NCBI GenBank assembly: GCA_964628195.1
Contig: CAZVPF010000004.1
Span: forward strand, 104,044 to 168,043
From: CAZVPF01 sp964628195
Lineage (GTDB): Bacteria; Planctomycetota; Phycisphaerae; Sedimentisphaerales; Anaerohalosphaeraceae
Direction of reading: 5' to 3'
Length of the DNA stretch: 64,000 nt
Both the position numbers and the translations under genes were made by a program. Below are positions 34,790-44,068 of this stretch, one piece after another; position 1 is the stretch's first letter; the number at the start of each line of letters is the position of its first letter. The notes under the pieces were generated by a model. The model was not told where the DNA came from. It saw only the letters and a program-made list of their open reading frames with translations, and searched no databases.

Positions 34790-34910
34790 CAATGCGCTAT
34801 AAAGCTTTTGTTTTCTCTTGCTCATTTTTTGCATACCTAATAAAATATCAAACGAAACGGGTAATTCGGTATTTCTAACTTTAGCGTTTATTTGCAAAAG
34901 AGGGAGCATC

Positions 34911-36302
34911 ATGGTTAAAAGTGTTTTCAAGCCTGTTAGTCTTGCTGTGTTTTGTGTTATGTTTGTCGGTTGTATGGAGGATAATTGTGAAATAACGCTG
35001 AGCGAAGACGGCAGCGGCGTTGTACGGCACGAGACGACTTTTACCGAAAGATTCATGGTCGGTTTGCAATCAGAGGGTCCTAAATCGGCTGACCCGCCTT
35101 TTACGAAACAGCAGGTAAAAGAAAAACTGCAAGGCACGGTCGAGCTTAAGAGCTTAACACAAAAGGACCACCCCGACGGCAGCCGGACGATTGAATGGGA
35201 GGGGAGATTTGAAAATGCGGCACAGTTTTTTCTTTCCGACTTTGCGGTCGAACATCTAAAGGCAAATATCACACCTGTGGGTCAAGACCAGGCGGTAATA
35301 TCTTTCGATATGAAAATGGGCGGTGCGGGTCTTGGTATCGACGCAAGCAAAATGTACGCTTTGGCTAAAGGTCTTCATGTTGTGAGAAAGGTCAATCTGC
35401 CGGGCAAAATAACAGAAACCAACGGCAAAAAACTTACCGGCCGCAGTGCGCAGTGGGCAGTCGACCTGCGAAGCAGGGAGGGCCTGAAGAACACAAACAA
35501 TTTTCTTGAAGAGGCACAGGAAAGAGGTGCGTTTGCAAAATTTGACGCATCGAGAATTAAGTTTAAGCTGCCCCTGATGCCCGAACCTGTAAAGGAAGCG
35601 ATTGAGCCCGAGACCGAAAGTAATGCAGACAAAGATGCGCAGACGAATATGACCGCCGAAGTAGAGGGCATAAAAGCGGAGAAATTATTATATCTGAAAG
35701 ACAGCGCATCCAAATGGTCCGGGCTGGAACTCATCGTTAAGATCAGCGGGCTTGGGGATGAAAAATTTCAATACAAATCCGAACTTATTCAGGCTGCGGA
35801 CAGCGAAGGCAAAAACCTCGTCCCCGAAAACCAGTGGCGAAGTGTACACACCGGTTACCCTTCAAAGGGAACAAAAGATGTCGGGGTAAAGATGAATAAT
35901 CCATCGAAAGATGCCGAAAAGCTCGTCGGTATCCGCGGCCAGGTCGAGGTGATTACGGGTACCGATACAGAGAAGGTTATTCTCGAAGATTTTCGTTCAC
36001 TCGAAGGCAAAGAGAATACGGGAAACGAATATCTCGACAGTGTAAACTTCAAGATCAAGAAAATCACCAAAGTTACCATAAAGGTTGAGATAGACGGCGG
36101 GCACAGGATGATCGAAAAATTCGAGCTTGTCGACAAAACCGGCCGCAGGGTTACAAAGTCAGGCGGAATGGGATTCGGGGACACATGGACCTATGATTTC
36201 AATCATAACGTCGAAGATTTTGATAATATAGAGATGCAGGTGGTTGTTAAAGAAAACAAGGTTACCCTGCCTTTTGAGGCAAAAGAGATAAAACTGCCGT
36301 AA
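34911..36302 (+). CDS. Lipoprotein of unknown function
   Basis: A 463-residue protein with a lipobox signal: MVKSVFKPVSLAVFCVMFVG followed by Cys, so it should be lipid-anchored in the periplasm or outer membrane. The mature part starts with an acidic segment (CEITLSEDGSGVV) and is beta-rich, with a charged central linker (AIEPETESNADKDAQTN). No family is recognised. ATG 34911 follows AGAGGGAG; the longer in-frame extension upstream has no ribosome site. A small membrane protein follows after 26 bp and may be co-transcribed. Confidence 0.7.
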   Translation: MVKSVFKPVSLAVFCVMFVGCMEDNCEITLSEDGSGVVRHETTFTERFMVGLQSEGPKSADPPFTKQQVKEKLQGTVELKSLTQKDHPDGSRTIEWEGRFENAAQFFLSDFAVEHLKANITPVGQDQAVISFDMKMGGAGLGIDASKMYALAKGLHVVRKVNLPGKITETNGKKLTGRSAQWAVDLRSREGLKNTNNFLEEAQERGAFAKFDASRIKFKLPLMPEPVKEAIEPETESNADKDAQTNMTAEVEGIKAEKLLYLKDSASKWSGLELIVKISGLGDEKFQYKSELIQAADSEGKNLVPENQWRSVHTGYPSKGTKDVGVKMNNPSKDAEKLVGIRGQVEVITGTDTEKVILEDFRSLEGKENTGNEYLDSVNFKIKKITKVTIKVEIDGGHRMIEKFELVDKTGRRVTKSGGMGFGDTWTYDFNHNVEDFDNIEMQVVVKENKVTLPFEAKEIKLP

Positions 36303-36328
36303 ATTTCCTTCATTTTGAAAGGATCAAT

Positions 36329-36562
36329 ATGAAAGCTGTGGATATTTTCCAGTTGGTCGTAAAACTTTTCGGTGTAATGGTGGGGATCATGGGTGTTATG
36401 AAACTCTTCAACGGGCTTATTATGATGTTTCAGGAGATATCGGCCTCACCGGGGCTGATCGTAAACGGCATTTTCGCGCTTATCCTCGCTAAGTTTCTTT
36501 TAAGGCCTGAATGGCTGGTGAAGTACTGCTATACCGATAACCAAAACTACGGCACCGAATAA
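36329..36562 (+). CDS. Small membrane protein
   Basis: A 77-residue protein with two hydrophobic segments (VVKLFGVMVGIMGVMKLFNG and LIVNGIFALILAKFLL) and a short polar C-terminus (VKYCYTDNQNYG). A GAAAGGAT ribosome site precedes ATG 36329. It lies 26 bp behind the lipoprotein gene on the same strand, and its stop is two bases from that of the convergent PPC-domain gene. The function is unknown. Confidence 0.6.
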   Translation: MKAVDIFQLVVKLFGVMVGIMGVMKLFNGLIMMFQEISASPGLIVNGIFALILAKFLLRPEWLVKYCYTDNQNYGTE

Positions 36563-36564
36563 GC

Positions 36565-37002
36565 CTATTCAAGCTTGAGGAGCTTAAGCCCCATTTGCGG
36601 GTCTGTTTTGCGGGCGGCGTTTATTCCGTTGATCTCGATGATCGTCACTTCAAGGATAAGGAATATTTCGGCCCCGCCCCGGGGACATCCGATCACGCTG
36701 TTTTGGCCTCTCTGCATTGCTGCGTGCAGATGCAGTTTCGGACCTTCGTCGTCCCAGTAGACAGTTCCGACTCCAAAAACTTCTCCGGGGCCTTCGAAAT
36801 TTTCAAAGTTGGGAACAAGCGAGGGCTTTTCCTGTTTGGGTCCGACAACCACCTGCGCCTTTCTCATCCCGCCTGTTATGGTAACCGTTGCGGCTTTTAT
36901 GTTTTCTTTGGCGGCGATGGATTCTATCGCTTCGTAAAGGTCCTCGCCTTCATGGAGTCTTGCGACTACCACCCTGCCCGCTGTGCCGACTTTATATTCC
37001 AT
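36565..37002 (-). CDS. PPC-domain (DUF296) protein
   Basis: A 145-residue single PPC/DUF296 domain protein. Plant homologues carry AT-hooks, but bacterial ones like this have the trimeric domain only. Motifs: ARLHEGEDLYEAIESI, VTITGGMRKAQVVVGP, HLHAAMQRGQNSVIG, ILEVTIIEI. Histidines in LHLHAAM may bind a metal. ATG 37002 follows CTCCTTT (ribosome site AAAGGAG, eight bases away); the 14-codon upstream extension lacks one. No function is established for the stand-alone form. Confidence 0.82.
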   Translation of the reverse strand: MEYKVGTAGRVVVARLHEGEDLYEAIESIAAKENIKAATVTITGGMRKAQVVVGPKQEKPSLVPNFENFEGPGEVFGVGTVYWDDEGPKLHLHAAMQRGQNSVIGCPRGGAEIFLILEVTIIEINGINAARKTDPQMGLKLLKLE

Positions 37003-37137
37003 TGCAAAAACTCCTTTCCTGGAAGTCCTTATATTTGACACCATTATACATGCCCTTATTATTCAAACAAGCAAAACTATAGAGGCAAGAAAAGCTTTTG
37101 ACTTGTCAAAGACAGACAGGTTGGGTATTATTAAACC

Positions 37138-37380
37138 ATGAGACAATTACTTGCAATAATTTACATGATCTCCGGGCCGGTCTTTCTTATCTCAATGATT
37201 GCGCACCTTTACCTGCAGTTCGTTTACAAACCGAAAGTGGACCGCAGAATTGATGACTCACACTTCGAGTTCGAGGATAACGACCCCCTTGTGCAAAAGT
37301 ATCACAGGTACTCCCGTCTTACTTTTATGACAGCCGCTGTTTCGGCAGCGGTGATGTTCTTCGCGACTTTCGTATTATGA
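37138..37380 (+). CDS. Small membrane protein
   Basis: An 80-residue protein with two membrane helices (LLAIIYMISGPVFLISMIAH and FMTAAVSAAVMFFATFVL) joined by an acidic, aromatic loop (IDDSHFEFEDNDPLVQKY). No ribosome site is obvious and no family is recognised. It lies between the divergent PPC-domain gene and a convergent dockerin protein gene. Confidence 0.5.
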   Translation: MRQLLAIIYMISGPVFLISMIAHLYLQFVYKPKVDRRIDDSHFEFEDNDPLVQKYHRYSRLTFMTAAVSAAVMFFATFVL

Positions 37381-37404
37381 AAAGCGAAGTTGTGCTCGAA
37401 TCAT

Positions 37405-38241
37405 TTACTGGACCGGCTGTTCATAACAATCGCACTGCCACCAGTCTATTAACCATAAAAGATCCGTAAGATCACAGCCGCCGTCGCCGTTAATATCTCC
37501 GGCAAGGCCCGAGCTGTTTATGTTATAATCTGCCGCCAGTTTCGCGAAGTCCAAAAAGTCGACAAATACGCCCTGGCCGGCAAGGTCCGAACTGTGACAG
37601 TCGGCATCGGTTACCAGCGTTGCGGTGAAGTTAAAAGCATAATCGCCCTGTGTGCCGGGGTTCGGCAAGGGCCCGGAGGACCGGAAAAGCTGAACATCGG
37701 CGTCCCACGGGTCATAACCCCAGCGATTGAGACTGTAACGTACTGAAAATTTCGTATCGTGAATATTTTCGATCAAATCCACGGGCTGAATATCGGTAAT
37801 CCCGCTGAGGCCGTCGAAAAACAAAAACGCCACCCACGGCTGCCCTTCTTCGCCGATACGATACTGACCGGTTATCGTGCCGCCGTTACGATAAATTGTT
37901 GCACGTGAAGATATCCAGACGTCTCCAAAAAACGCACCCGGCTCGGCGACAAATGTATACTGGTAAACTGCTGTAGTGTTGTTTTTGCTTATGGTGTCGA
38001 TGTAGTATGAGGCTCCTGAGGGAAAAGCCTCGGCATTGAAACCGCAGTTGCCGGATATTGTCAGGTTGGAATCTATACCCGAAAGATGCGGGTCGTAGCT
38101 GTAAGTATAGCTCGGCCCGGTGCAAATAATATCCTGGCCCGGCTGGGCGGGAATTGTTTGACCTGCTGTTACTCCGGTTAAAAAACAAAAGACAATCAAT
38201 AAAGTTAATAAACCTTGATACCCCGAATTCAAATACTTCAT
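37405..38241 (-). CDS. Secreted protein with C-terminal dockerin-type repeats
   Basis: A 278-residue exported protein. After a signal peptide (LLTLLIVFCFLTGVTAG) comes a beta-rich domain without recognised family (IDSNLTISGNCGFN, YQYTFVAEPGAFFGDVWIS). The C-terminus, about 215 onward, holds a dockerin-like pair: FVDFLDFAKLAADYNINSSG, GDINGDGGCDLTDLLWLIDW. ATG 38241 is set by GGAGG five bases before it. Cohesins are not in the window, so a partner, if any, is unknown; in planctomycetes these repeats may also serve as calcium-stabilised surface anchors. Confidence 0.65.
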   Translation of the reverse strand: MKYLNSGYQGLLTLLIVFCFLTGVTAGQTIPAQPGQDIICTGPSYTYSYDPHLSGIDSNLTISGNCGFNAEAFPSGASYYIDTISKNNTTAVYQYTFVAEPGAFFGDVWISSRATIYRNGGTITGQYRIGEEGQPWVAFLFFDGLSGITDIQPVDLIENIHDTKFSVRYSLNRWGYDPWDADVQLFRSSGPLPNPGTQGDYAFNFTATLVTDADCHSSDLAGQGVFVDFLDFAKLAADYNINSSGLAGDINGDGGCDLTDLLWLIDWWQCDCYEQPVQ

Positions 38242-38502
38242 CTCACCCTCCAAAAATATATAGTAAAACAGGGATTTTTACAGGACTTACTATATCAAAA
38301 TTCACACTTATAGTCAAGTTAAAATGGGGCATTTGGCCGTTGGACTTGTCAAAAGTTGCGTCAACGCAGAATAAGGACTGAAAATCTGGATATTGTTCGT
38401 TTTTGAACGTTTCAGGTCGCAAGTTATATAATAGTATTTTGACAGTGAACATCTTTAATTGGTGTAAATATATATATAAAGTGTTACAGCAAGGAGATAA
38501 AA

Positions 38503-39489
38503 ATGAACAGGCGAGAGCTTTTGAGAAATACAATTTCAGCCGGGGCGGGTTTGATGACCTTACCTGCTTTGAATTCGATTGTCCTGGGGGCAAACGAGGG
38601 GAAAGGTGCTATTCCAATGCCGACCCGGACGCTCGGCAGGACAGGTCAGACGGTTTCACTTCTCGGTATCGGCTGTGCTCCCTTCCGGCGGGACCAGGTT
38701 TCAGTAGAAAACGTTTCGGAGATGCTTTACTCGGCTGTAGCTGCGGGGGTTAATTATTTTGATACTGCACCGAACTACGGCAACGCCGAGGAAAAGATGG
38801 GTCCTGCTTTGAAGGATAAACAGCTTAGAGATAAAATGTTCATAGTTACCAAAACCGAAGAGCCCGGTTACGACGGCACGATGCGTTTGCTCGAACAGAG
38901 CCTCAAGCGTATGAATATCGAGCATGTAGAGCTTGTGCATATTCACAACTTCGGTTGGGAGAAGCGATTTGACGACCTTGATATGGCATTCGGTCCGCGG
39001 GGCTGTCTTGCCGCACTGGAAAAAGCAAAGAGTGAAGGGACCGTAAAGTACATAGGCGCATCGGGGCATGTATACCCGTCGCGTTTTCACAAAATCCTCG
39101 ACACCGGTAAGGTAGATGTGCTGATGAATTCGGTTAACTTCATCGTTCAGCACAGTTACGATTTTGAGAGCAAGATATGGTCCCGCGCAAGAGAGGAAAA
39201 TATCGGTCTTGTTGCCATGAAAGTACTCGGCGGTGCGAACAGGGGCAAGGGCTTTCGTATACCTGAAAAATATTATACGCAGGCAGTGCGGTATGCCCTG
39301 TCGCTGCCTGGACTTTCGACGGCGGTTATCGGTATAGAGAATATGAGCGAACTGAATAAGGCGATAACTACGGTAAAAAATGAGCAGCCACTGAAACCGG
39401 ATGAAATGCACATGCTTTCAATGGAAGGTTTGAAAATAACAGCAGCCGAACAACGGTGGCAAAGCGCATACGGCAAGCCGATTTTATGA
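38503..39489 (+). CDS. Aldo/keto reductase with Tat-type signal
   Basis: A 328-residue NADPH-dependent reductase of the aldo/keto family, with an N-terminal twin-arginine-type leader (MNRRELLRNTISAGAGLM, cleavage probably after the alanine-rich stretch). The tetrad is visible: Asp and Tyr in YFDTAPNYGNAEE, Lys in MFIVTKTEE, and His in LVHIHNFG. NADP-binding residues are in the late EKYYTQAVRYAL region. Periplasmic reductases of this sort are common in planctomycetes; the substrate is unknown. AAGGAGATAAAA precedes ATG 38503. Confidence 0.85.
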   Translation: MNRRELLRNTISAGAGLMTLPALNSIVLGANEGKGAIPMPTRTLGRTGQTVSLLGIGCAPFRRDQVSVENVSEMLYSAVAAGVNYFDTAPNYGNAEEKMGPALKDKQLRDKMFIVTKTEEPGYDGTMRLLEQSLKRMNIEHVELVHIHNFGWEKRFDDLDMAFGPRGCLAALEKAKSEGTVKYIGASGHVYPSRFHKILDTGKVDVLMNSVNFIVQHSYDFESKIWSRAREENIGLVAMKVLGGANRGKGFRIPEKYYTQAVRYALSLPGLSTAVIGIENMSELNKAITTVKNEQPLKPDEMHMLSMEGLKITAAEQRWQSAYGKPIL

Positions 39490-39494
39490 GCCCG

Positions 39495-39509
39495 AACCTC
39501 GTTGAGGTT
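39495..39509. terminator. Short hairpin between convergent genes
   Basis: AACCTC-GTT-GAGGTT, 6-bp stem, in the 22-bp gap between the reductase and aminotransferase stops. It could end transcription from either side, but the T-run is poor. Confidence 0.35.
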
Positions 39510-39511
39510 TA

Positions 39512-40636
39512 TTAAATTTCGTCAAGGCAGGCTTTAAGCTCTTCGCAGACTATTTTGGTGTCTTCTTCGGTCAGGCGGTTATAAAAAGGAAGGGCTATAG
39601 TTCGCTGACACGTCGAGTCGGTTACTGGGAAATCTCCAACTTTGTGGCCGAGCTGTTCGACCATAAAAGGCTGAAGATGTACCGGTGTAAAGTAGTTGCT
39701 TGCCTGAACGCCCCTTTCACGAAGCATGGATATGACCTTGTTGCGGTCCTCGAGTGTATAGCTTTCGGCAAGACGGATAACGAATACAAACCAGCTCATG
39801 CGTGCGTTTTGCGGTTCAACGGGCAAAACGATGCGATCCTCATCTTTAAGCATTTCAATATAACGCCCCGCAACTTTGGCCCGGAGTTCAACGAACTCCT
39901 CGATGCGTGAAAGCTGGACCACTCCAAGTGCGCAGTTTATGTCGCTCAAACGGTAGTTGTAACCAAGGCGCTCGTGGCCGAGCCAGCCGGAGTCTTTGCC
40001 CCGGCCCTGATTACGAAGCGAGCGGCAGATATCGGCAAGGTCCTCTCTGTCGGTGAGTATCATGCCCCCCTCGCCGGTTGTGATCTGCTTGTTGGGGTAA
40101 AAAGCAAAGGTACTCATCTGACCGAACGACCCTGCCATTTTTCCGTTCAGTTTTGTACCCAGAGCCTCACAACTGTCCTCGAGTATCGCAATGCCGTGCT
40201 TTTCGGCGATTTCTTCAATCCGATCGAAGCCTGCTGGGTTGCCGAATACCTCTACGGGGATCATTGCCTTTGTTCTGTCGGTTATTTTCTCCTCGATCCG
40301 CTCGGGGCTGATGTTCATGCTAACCGGGTCGATGTCCGCAAGAACCGGTGTTGCTCCGTTCATTAGTATAACGTTCACAGTTGCAATGAAAGTAAAGGGA
40401 GTGGTTATCACCTCATCGCCCGGGCCTATTTTCATTGCCTTTAGGCACAGGTCGAGTGCGCTGGTTCCGCTGTTGACCGCCACAGCGTGCTTTTTGCCGA
40501 TATAATTACAAAAGGCCTGTTCGAACTCGGCGAGTTTTGGACCAAGTGAAAGGTTTGGCGTTTTCATAACCTCAGTTACCGCCTGTATCTCGGCATCGGT
40601 GATGTCCGGCCTGCAAAGGTGAACACGTATACTCAT
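39512..40636 (-). CDS. DegT/DnrJ/EryC1/StrS-family aminotransferase
   Basis: A 374-residue PLP-dependent sugar aminotransferase-family protein. Landmarks: VAVNSGTSALDLCLKAM, TPFTFIATVNVILMNG, VEVFGNPAGFDRI, EDSCEALG, and the PLP lysine in MSTFAFYPNKQITTGEGG. The family aminates keto-sugars for LPS O-antigen, exopolysaccharide or glycoprotein synthesis; the sugar cannot be read here. It ends 22 bp from the convergent reductase. The N-terminus (MSIRVHLCRPDITDAEIQAV) is conserved from ATG 40636. Confidence 0.88.
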   Translation of the reverse strand: MSIRVHLCRPDITDAEIQAVTEVMKTPNLSLGPKLAEFEQAFCNYIGKKHAVAVNSGTSALDLCLKAMKIGPGDEVITTPFTFIATVNVILMNGATPVLADIDPVSMNISPERIEEKITDRTKAMIPVEVFGNPAGFDRIEEIAEKHGIAILEDSCEALGTKLNGKMAGSFGQMSTFAFYPNKQITTGEGGMILTDREDLADICRSLRNQGRGKDSGWLGHERLGYNYRLSDINCALGVVQLSRIEEFVELRAKVAGRYIEMLKDEDRIVLPVEPQNARMSWFVFVIRLAESYTLEDRNKVISMLRERGVQASNYFTPVHLQPFMVEQLGHKVGDFPVTDSTCQRTIALPFYNRLTEEDTKIVCEELKACLDEI

Positions 40637-40710
40637 TTTTACTCCTGTTGGGCTATTTGATCAACAAAACGGGGGGCATTATACCTTAACATGGCTTCAA
40701 TGCGAGAAAA

Positions 40711-40753
40711 AAGTGCAGCCCGCAAAGATTTGCTTGGGGATGATGCGGGCTGC
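40711..40753 (-). terminator. Rho-independent terminator behind the cyclophilin-propeller gene
   Basis: On the minus strand GCAGCCCGCA and TGCGGGCTGC form a 10-bp stem, followed by ACTTTTTT. It lies about 16 bp after the stop at 40769. Confidence 0.85.
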
Positions 40754-40768
40754 GTTGGGGGAATATTG

Positions 40769-42865
40769 TCAATTTCCGCAAGTTTCTGCGGGGGCCAGGC
40801 CGCAATCAAGCCATATTTTCGCCCCGGCAGCGATGTCGTCAAAGTCTACTTTGTTGTCAGCGTTTGCATCGCCGGCGGTAGAAAATTTTCCGAAGTCTTT
40901 TTCGGTGTACTTCAAGATGGCGGCCGCGTCGCTTGTATCGGCGGCTGTGCCGGCGGTATAAACCGCTGCGTCCGGGGCCACAGCAACAGCGGACGCTTCA
41001 TCGTCGCCTTCGTTATGGTCATATTGTATTGCGGATATAAACTCGCCATCAGTTGAGTATTTAAGGGTAACGAAGTCATAGTCGCCGTTGGCGTTGGTTA
41101 CTTTTCCGGCCACATAGAGATACTGGTCGTCTGCTGAAACGGCGATATCGTAAGCGATGTCGAGTCCCGATGCAGGGCCGTCATAGCGGGCGAGCCAGAG
41201 CTGCTCGCCTGAGGGGTTGTATTTAATTATGCCGATATTTCCGGAGGTGATCTCGTCGTAGATCACACCGGCTGCGTAAACGTTGCCGCTGGTGTCCAGT
41301 GCTAATGCATTGGCGGCATCAAATGAGAGGCCTGTTCCGTTATAAGTCGCAGGCCAGTTATTATCGCCTTGCGGGGATAACTTCAGTACGGTAAAGTCTG
41401 TATCTCCTGAGTCATTGCCCGAACTTGCCGCGACGAAAACATTGCCGTTTTCGTGAACAGCAACATCGTTTGCAAGGTCGTTGTAGCTGCCTTGCGCGGC
41501 CCAGTAGGGAATGGCCCATACTTCATTTCCATCGGGATCATATTTAGCGATCAGGATGTCATATCCGGTGCCTGTGTTTTCGATATTGCCGACGGCGATG
41601 ACATTACCATTGGGGTCGGCGGCGGCAGCGGTGAAAAAGTCATGGCTGCCGGACCTGGTGCCGGTGCCTGTCTCGGACCAGAGTTCTATCCCGTCCGGAT
41701 TATATTTTACTATAGCGAGGTCGTAACCGCTGGTGCCTGTAAGGGTTTTTCCGACTACGAATATGTTGTTACTGTCGTCTACAGCAACGTCGTATGCCCA
41801 GTCGTAGCTTTGGTCCTGACCGTTGTAGTTGGCCTGCCAGAGCTTAGTGCCGTCGGGGTCGTACTTAACGGTTGTGAAATCGCGTGTGCCCTGTTCGGCA
41901 TAACCTGTGACTATTACGTTGTCACCTCCGTCAACCACCACTGCTTCGGGGCTGTCGAAAGAAGATGCCGCCCCGTCATAGGTTCTTTCCCAGAGTACAA
42001 CTCCGTTCGGGTCGTATTTAACTGTTACGTAGTCCCGATTGCCGCTTGGCTGTCTTGTCTGCGCGGTGATAATGCAGTTATTATTACTGTCTATCGTCAA
42101 ATCCTTGAATGTGTCTATCGAAGGACCGTCCCAGAGGTTGTCCCAGCCGGAATCGATGTGTTCGTAGTCTTCGCTGAGCCAGTTGGAGGCCATGTATGCG
42201 AGGTCATCGGAATCGATAATACAGTCGTGGTTAAAGTCGGCGGGCTTATATTCCGCACAGTAGCCTATTTCGTGCTGGTAGCCGGCGTGTCTTATTATGG
42301 GGCGGATAACGGGCACGTTCTGAAAGCCGTTTGCATCCTCAACTGCACCTATTGCGATTGCATCCACTATTTCCATGCCTTCTATTACATTGCCGAAAAC
42401 CGCATAGCCGTCTCTGCTCGATGGAATGTAATCGAAAACGCCGCTGTTATCACGCTGGTTGAAAAATATCTGTGAAGTTGCCGAATCTGCCACATTTGTA
42501 CGAGCCATTGCGATGGTTCCGCGTACATTGCTCAGTCCGTTATCGCTTTCGAGAACGATAGGATCGTGGGTGTTGGGATCGTCAAAGTTGATATCGTAGC
42601 CGCCGCCCTGGATGATGCTGAAGTTTTCGTTATTGTCGCTGCGGTGGAAAATAAGGCCTTCGTAAAAACCCTCTTCGACGTACCGGCGGAAGTTTTCAGA
42701 ACTGATTGGAGCGTTTGTCGAGTCAAGCTCGATAAGCAGGTCGCCATATTGGTTGTTGCTGTATTGAAGTTTCAATACGATCAGATTGTTCGGGTCCGTA
42801 TCAGCAGGCGATATACCAGCATAGATAAGTATAGACAGGAGCACAAAAAGGCCAAATTTTTTCAT
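40769..42865 (-). CDS. Secreted cyclophilin, beta-propeller and dockerin repeat protein
   Basis: A 698-residue exported protein. After a signal peptide (MKKFGLFVLLSILIYAGI) comes a cyclophilin-type prolyl isomerase domain (GDLLIELDSTNAPISSENF, GLIFHRSDN with catalytic Arg, IIQGGGYD, SQIFFNQRDNSG). Residues about 215-240 hold one dockerin-like half (FNHDCIIDSDDLAYMASNWL). A delta-60/SBBP-type propeller with about six repeats follows (VTVKYDPNG, NNIFVVGKTL, ANALALDTSGNVY). The C-terminus adds a second Ca-binding half (GDANADNKVDFDDIAAGAKI). ATG 42865 follows TAGGAGATTTGGTG; the nine-codon extension upstream lacks a ribosome site. Confidence 0.82.
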   Translation of the reverse strand: MKKFGLFVLLSILIYAGISPADTDPNNLIVLKLQYSNNQYGDLLIELDSTNAPISSENFRRYVEEGFYEGLIFHRSDNNENFSIIQGGGYDINFDDPNTHDPIVLESDNGLSNVRGTIAMARTNVADSATSQIFFNQRDNSGVFDYIPSSRDGYAVFGNVIEGMEIVDAIAIGAVEDANGFQNVPVIRPIIRHAGYQHEIGYCAEYKPADFNHDCIIDSDDLAYMASNWLSEDYEHIDSGWDNLWDGPSIDTFKDLTIDSNNNCIITAQTRQPSGNRDYVTVKYDPNGVVLWERTYDGAASSFDSPEAVVVDGGDNVIVTGYAEQGTRDFTTVKYDPDGTKLWQANYNGQDQSYDWAYDVAVDDSNNIFVVGKTLTGTSGYDLAIVKYNPDGIELWSETGTGTRSGSHDFFTAAAADPNGNVIAVGNIENTGTGYDILIAKYDPDGNEVWAIPYWAAQGSYNDLANDVAVHENGNVFVAASSGNDSGDTDFTVLKLSPQGDNNWPATYNGTGLSFDAANALALDTSGNVYAAGVIYDEITSGNIGIIKYNPSGEQLWLARYDGPASGLDIAYDIAVSADDQYLYVAGKVTNANGDYDFVTLKYSTDGEFISAIQYDHNEGDDEASAVAVAPDAAVYTAGTAADTSDAAAILKYTEKDFGKFSTAGDANADNKVDFDDIAAGAKIWLDCGLAPAETCGN

Positions 42866-43216
42866 CACCAAATCTCCTAACAGAATCAACATTCATCCCC
42901 AAATGGATGATTCACGGGGTGCATTATACAATAAATGACATATAAAAGTCAAGAAAAGAAAGTGGGTTTCGGTAAAACAGGGGATATGGGAGACCTGTTC
43001 AGGGAGTCGAGAGCCGGATTTTCGTCTTATATTATCCGCGTTTACAGTACAGGGATCAGTCGGGCCATAAGGGCGGTTATTATGCAAGTTATTATCAGAA
43101 CAAGACTTTGGTTTTTTTCTTTAATAAAGACGCCATCCCGGGTTGCCGATACAGACTGCAAGGAACAATAACGTTTTGTTCGGGCGGTTTGCCCGTACGT
43201 TAAAAGGGGATATAAA
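42866..43216. other. Intergenic region between the cyclophilin gene and the acidic protein gene
   Basis: About 350 bp between divergent genes, AT-rich. Only the AAGGGG ribosome site at 43203-43208 of the next gene stands out; a 78-codon open frame at 42935-43171 has no coding character. Confidence 0.55.
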
Positions 43217-44068
43217 ATGATAAATTTTGCGGAATTAGATTCCAAGATACAGAGTGCGAAGGATAAACTCAGCCAAGCCAAGGCCGAACTCGAAGCTGCT
43301 GTACAGGAAAAGATTGAGGCTGTCGAGGCAAGTGTCAGCGAGGAAAAGGAGTATCTGGACAAACTTCAATCGGGTTATGTAAGCGATAATACAATTCTTA
43401 CACCCCCAGAGAGCATACTTAATGAACAGGCTGAAGAACCTGCCTTAGAAACCGAAACCGCTGAAACCCAGGCCGTTCAGGATTCGACCGCAACTGAGCC
43501 CGAAGCTCTTGAAGAAGACGCGGACATTGAAGCAGTAGAAGTTGTCGATACGCAAGTCGAGGCTGAGGCTGCTGTGGAAACCGAAACCGAGCCGGAAACT
43601 CCGGAGGCCCACGAAGCGGTAGAAAATGCTGTTGAAGTTGAAACAGATACAGCCCCAGAATCACCAGCAGGTCAGGTGGTGACGGAAACAGAGGATTTAT
43701 CCGACCAGGTTGAGAACGAAGATACTCTAAATGACCAAGACCAGAAGCAGTCTGTTGAGGAAACTGAAACAGAACAGGCAGCCGAACAGGAAACAGAACA
43801 GGCCACTGATACGGCTGTCGAAACCGACTCACAGCCGCAAGAGGAAACAGCAATCGCAGAAACTGAGGCTGTTGAAGCACAAACTGAGCAGCCTGCAGCA
43901 GAGTCGAATGCAGATTCAGCGGAAAATGTCCCGGCAGGCGAAGAAAATGCAGTACAACAGGAAGCGGCCGAAAAGGCTCAGCAGGAAACTCAAAGCAGCG
44001 AGCCTGCAGTGCCCGAAGCACAAGAAAAGTCTGAAGAGTCAAAAAAAAAAGTCCAAAAACTGAAATAG
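43217..44068 (+). CDS. Acidic disordered protein with A10 slippage candidate at its end
   Basis: A 283-residue protein. The first 60 residues are a coiled coil (LDSKIQSAKDKLSQAKAELE). The rest is low-complexity, very rich in Glu, Thr, Ala and Val with ETE and EAVE repeats, and appears disordered. The basic end EESKKKVQKLK is encoded across ten A residues at 44041-44050. A -1 shift there would replace the last residues with a 25-residue tail beginning SPKTEIEQKK and ending at TAA 44125-44127, still before the terminator. No family is recognised; the role is unknown. Confidence 0.6.
   Translation: MINFAELDSKIQSAKDKLSQAKAELEAAVQEKIEAVEASVSEEKEYLDKLQSGYVSDNTILTPPESILNEQAEEPALETETAETQAVQDSTATEPEALEEDADIEAVEVVDTQVEAEAAVETETEPETPEAHEAVENAVEVETDTAPESPAGQVVTETEDLSDQVENEDTLNDQDQKQSVEETETEQAAEQETEQATDTAVETDSQPQEETAIAETEAVEAQTEQPAAESNADSAENVPAGEENAVQQEAAEKAQQETQSSEPAVPEAQEKSEESKKKVQKLK

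Noticed and set aside
42935..43171. A 78-codon plus-strand frame between the cyclophilin gene and the acidic protein gene
   Set aside because: No ribosome site, no recognisable features and base composition like the surrounding non-coding DNA.
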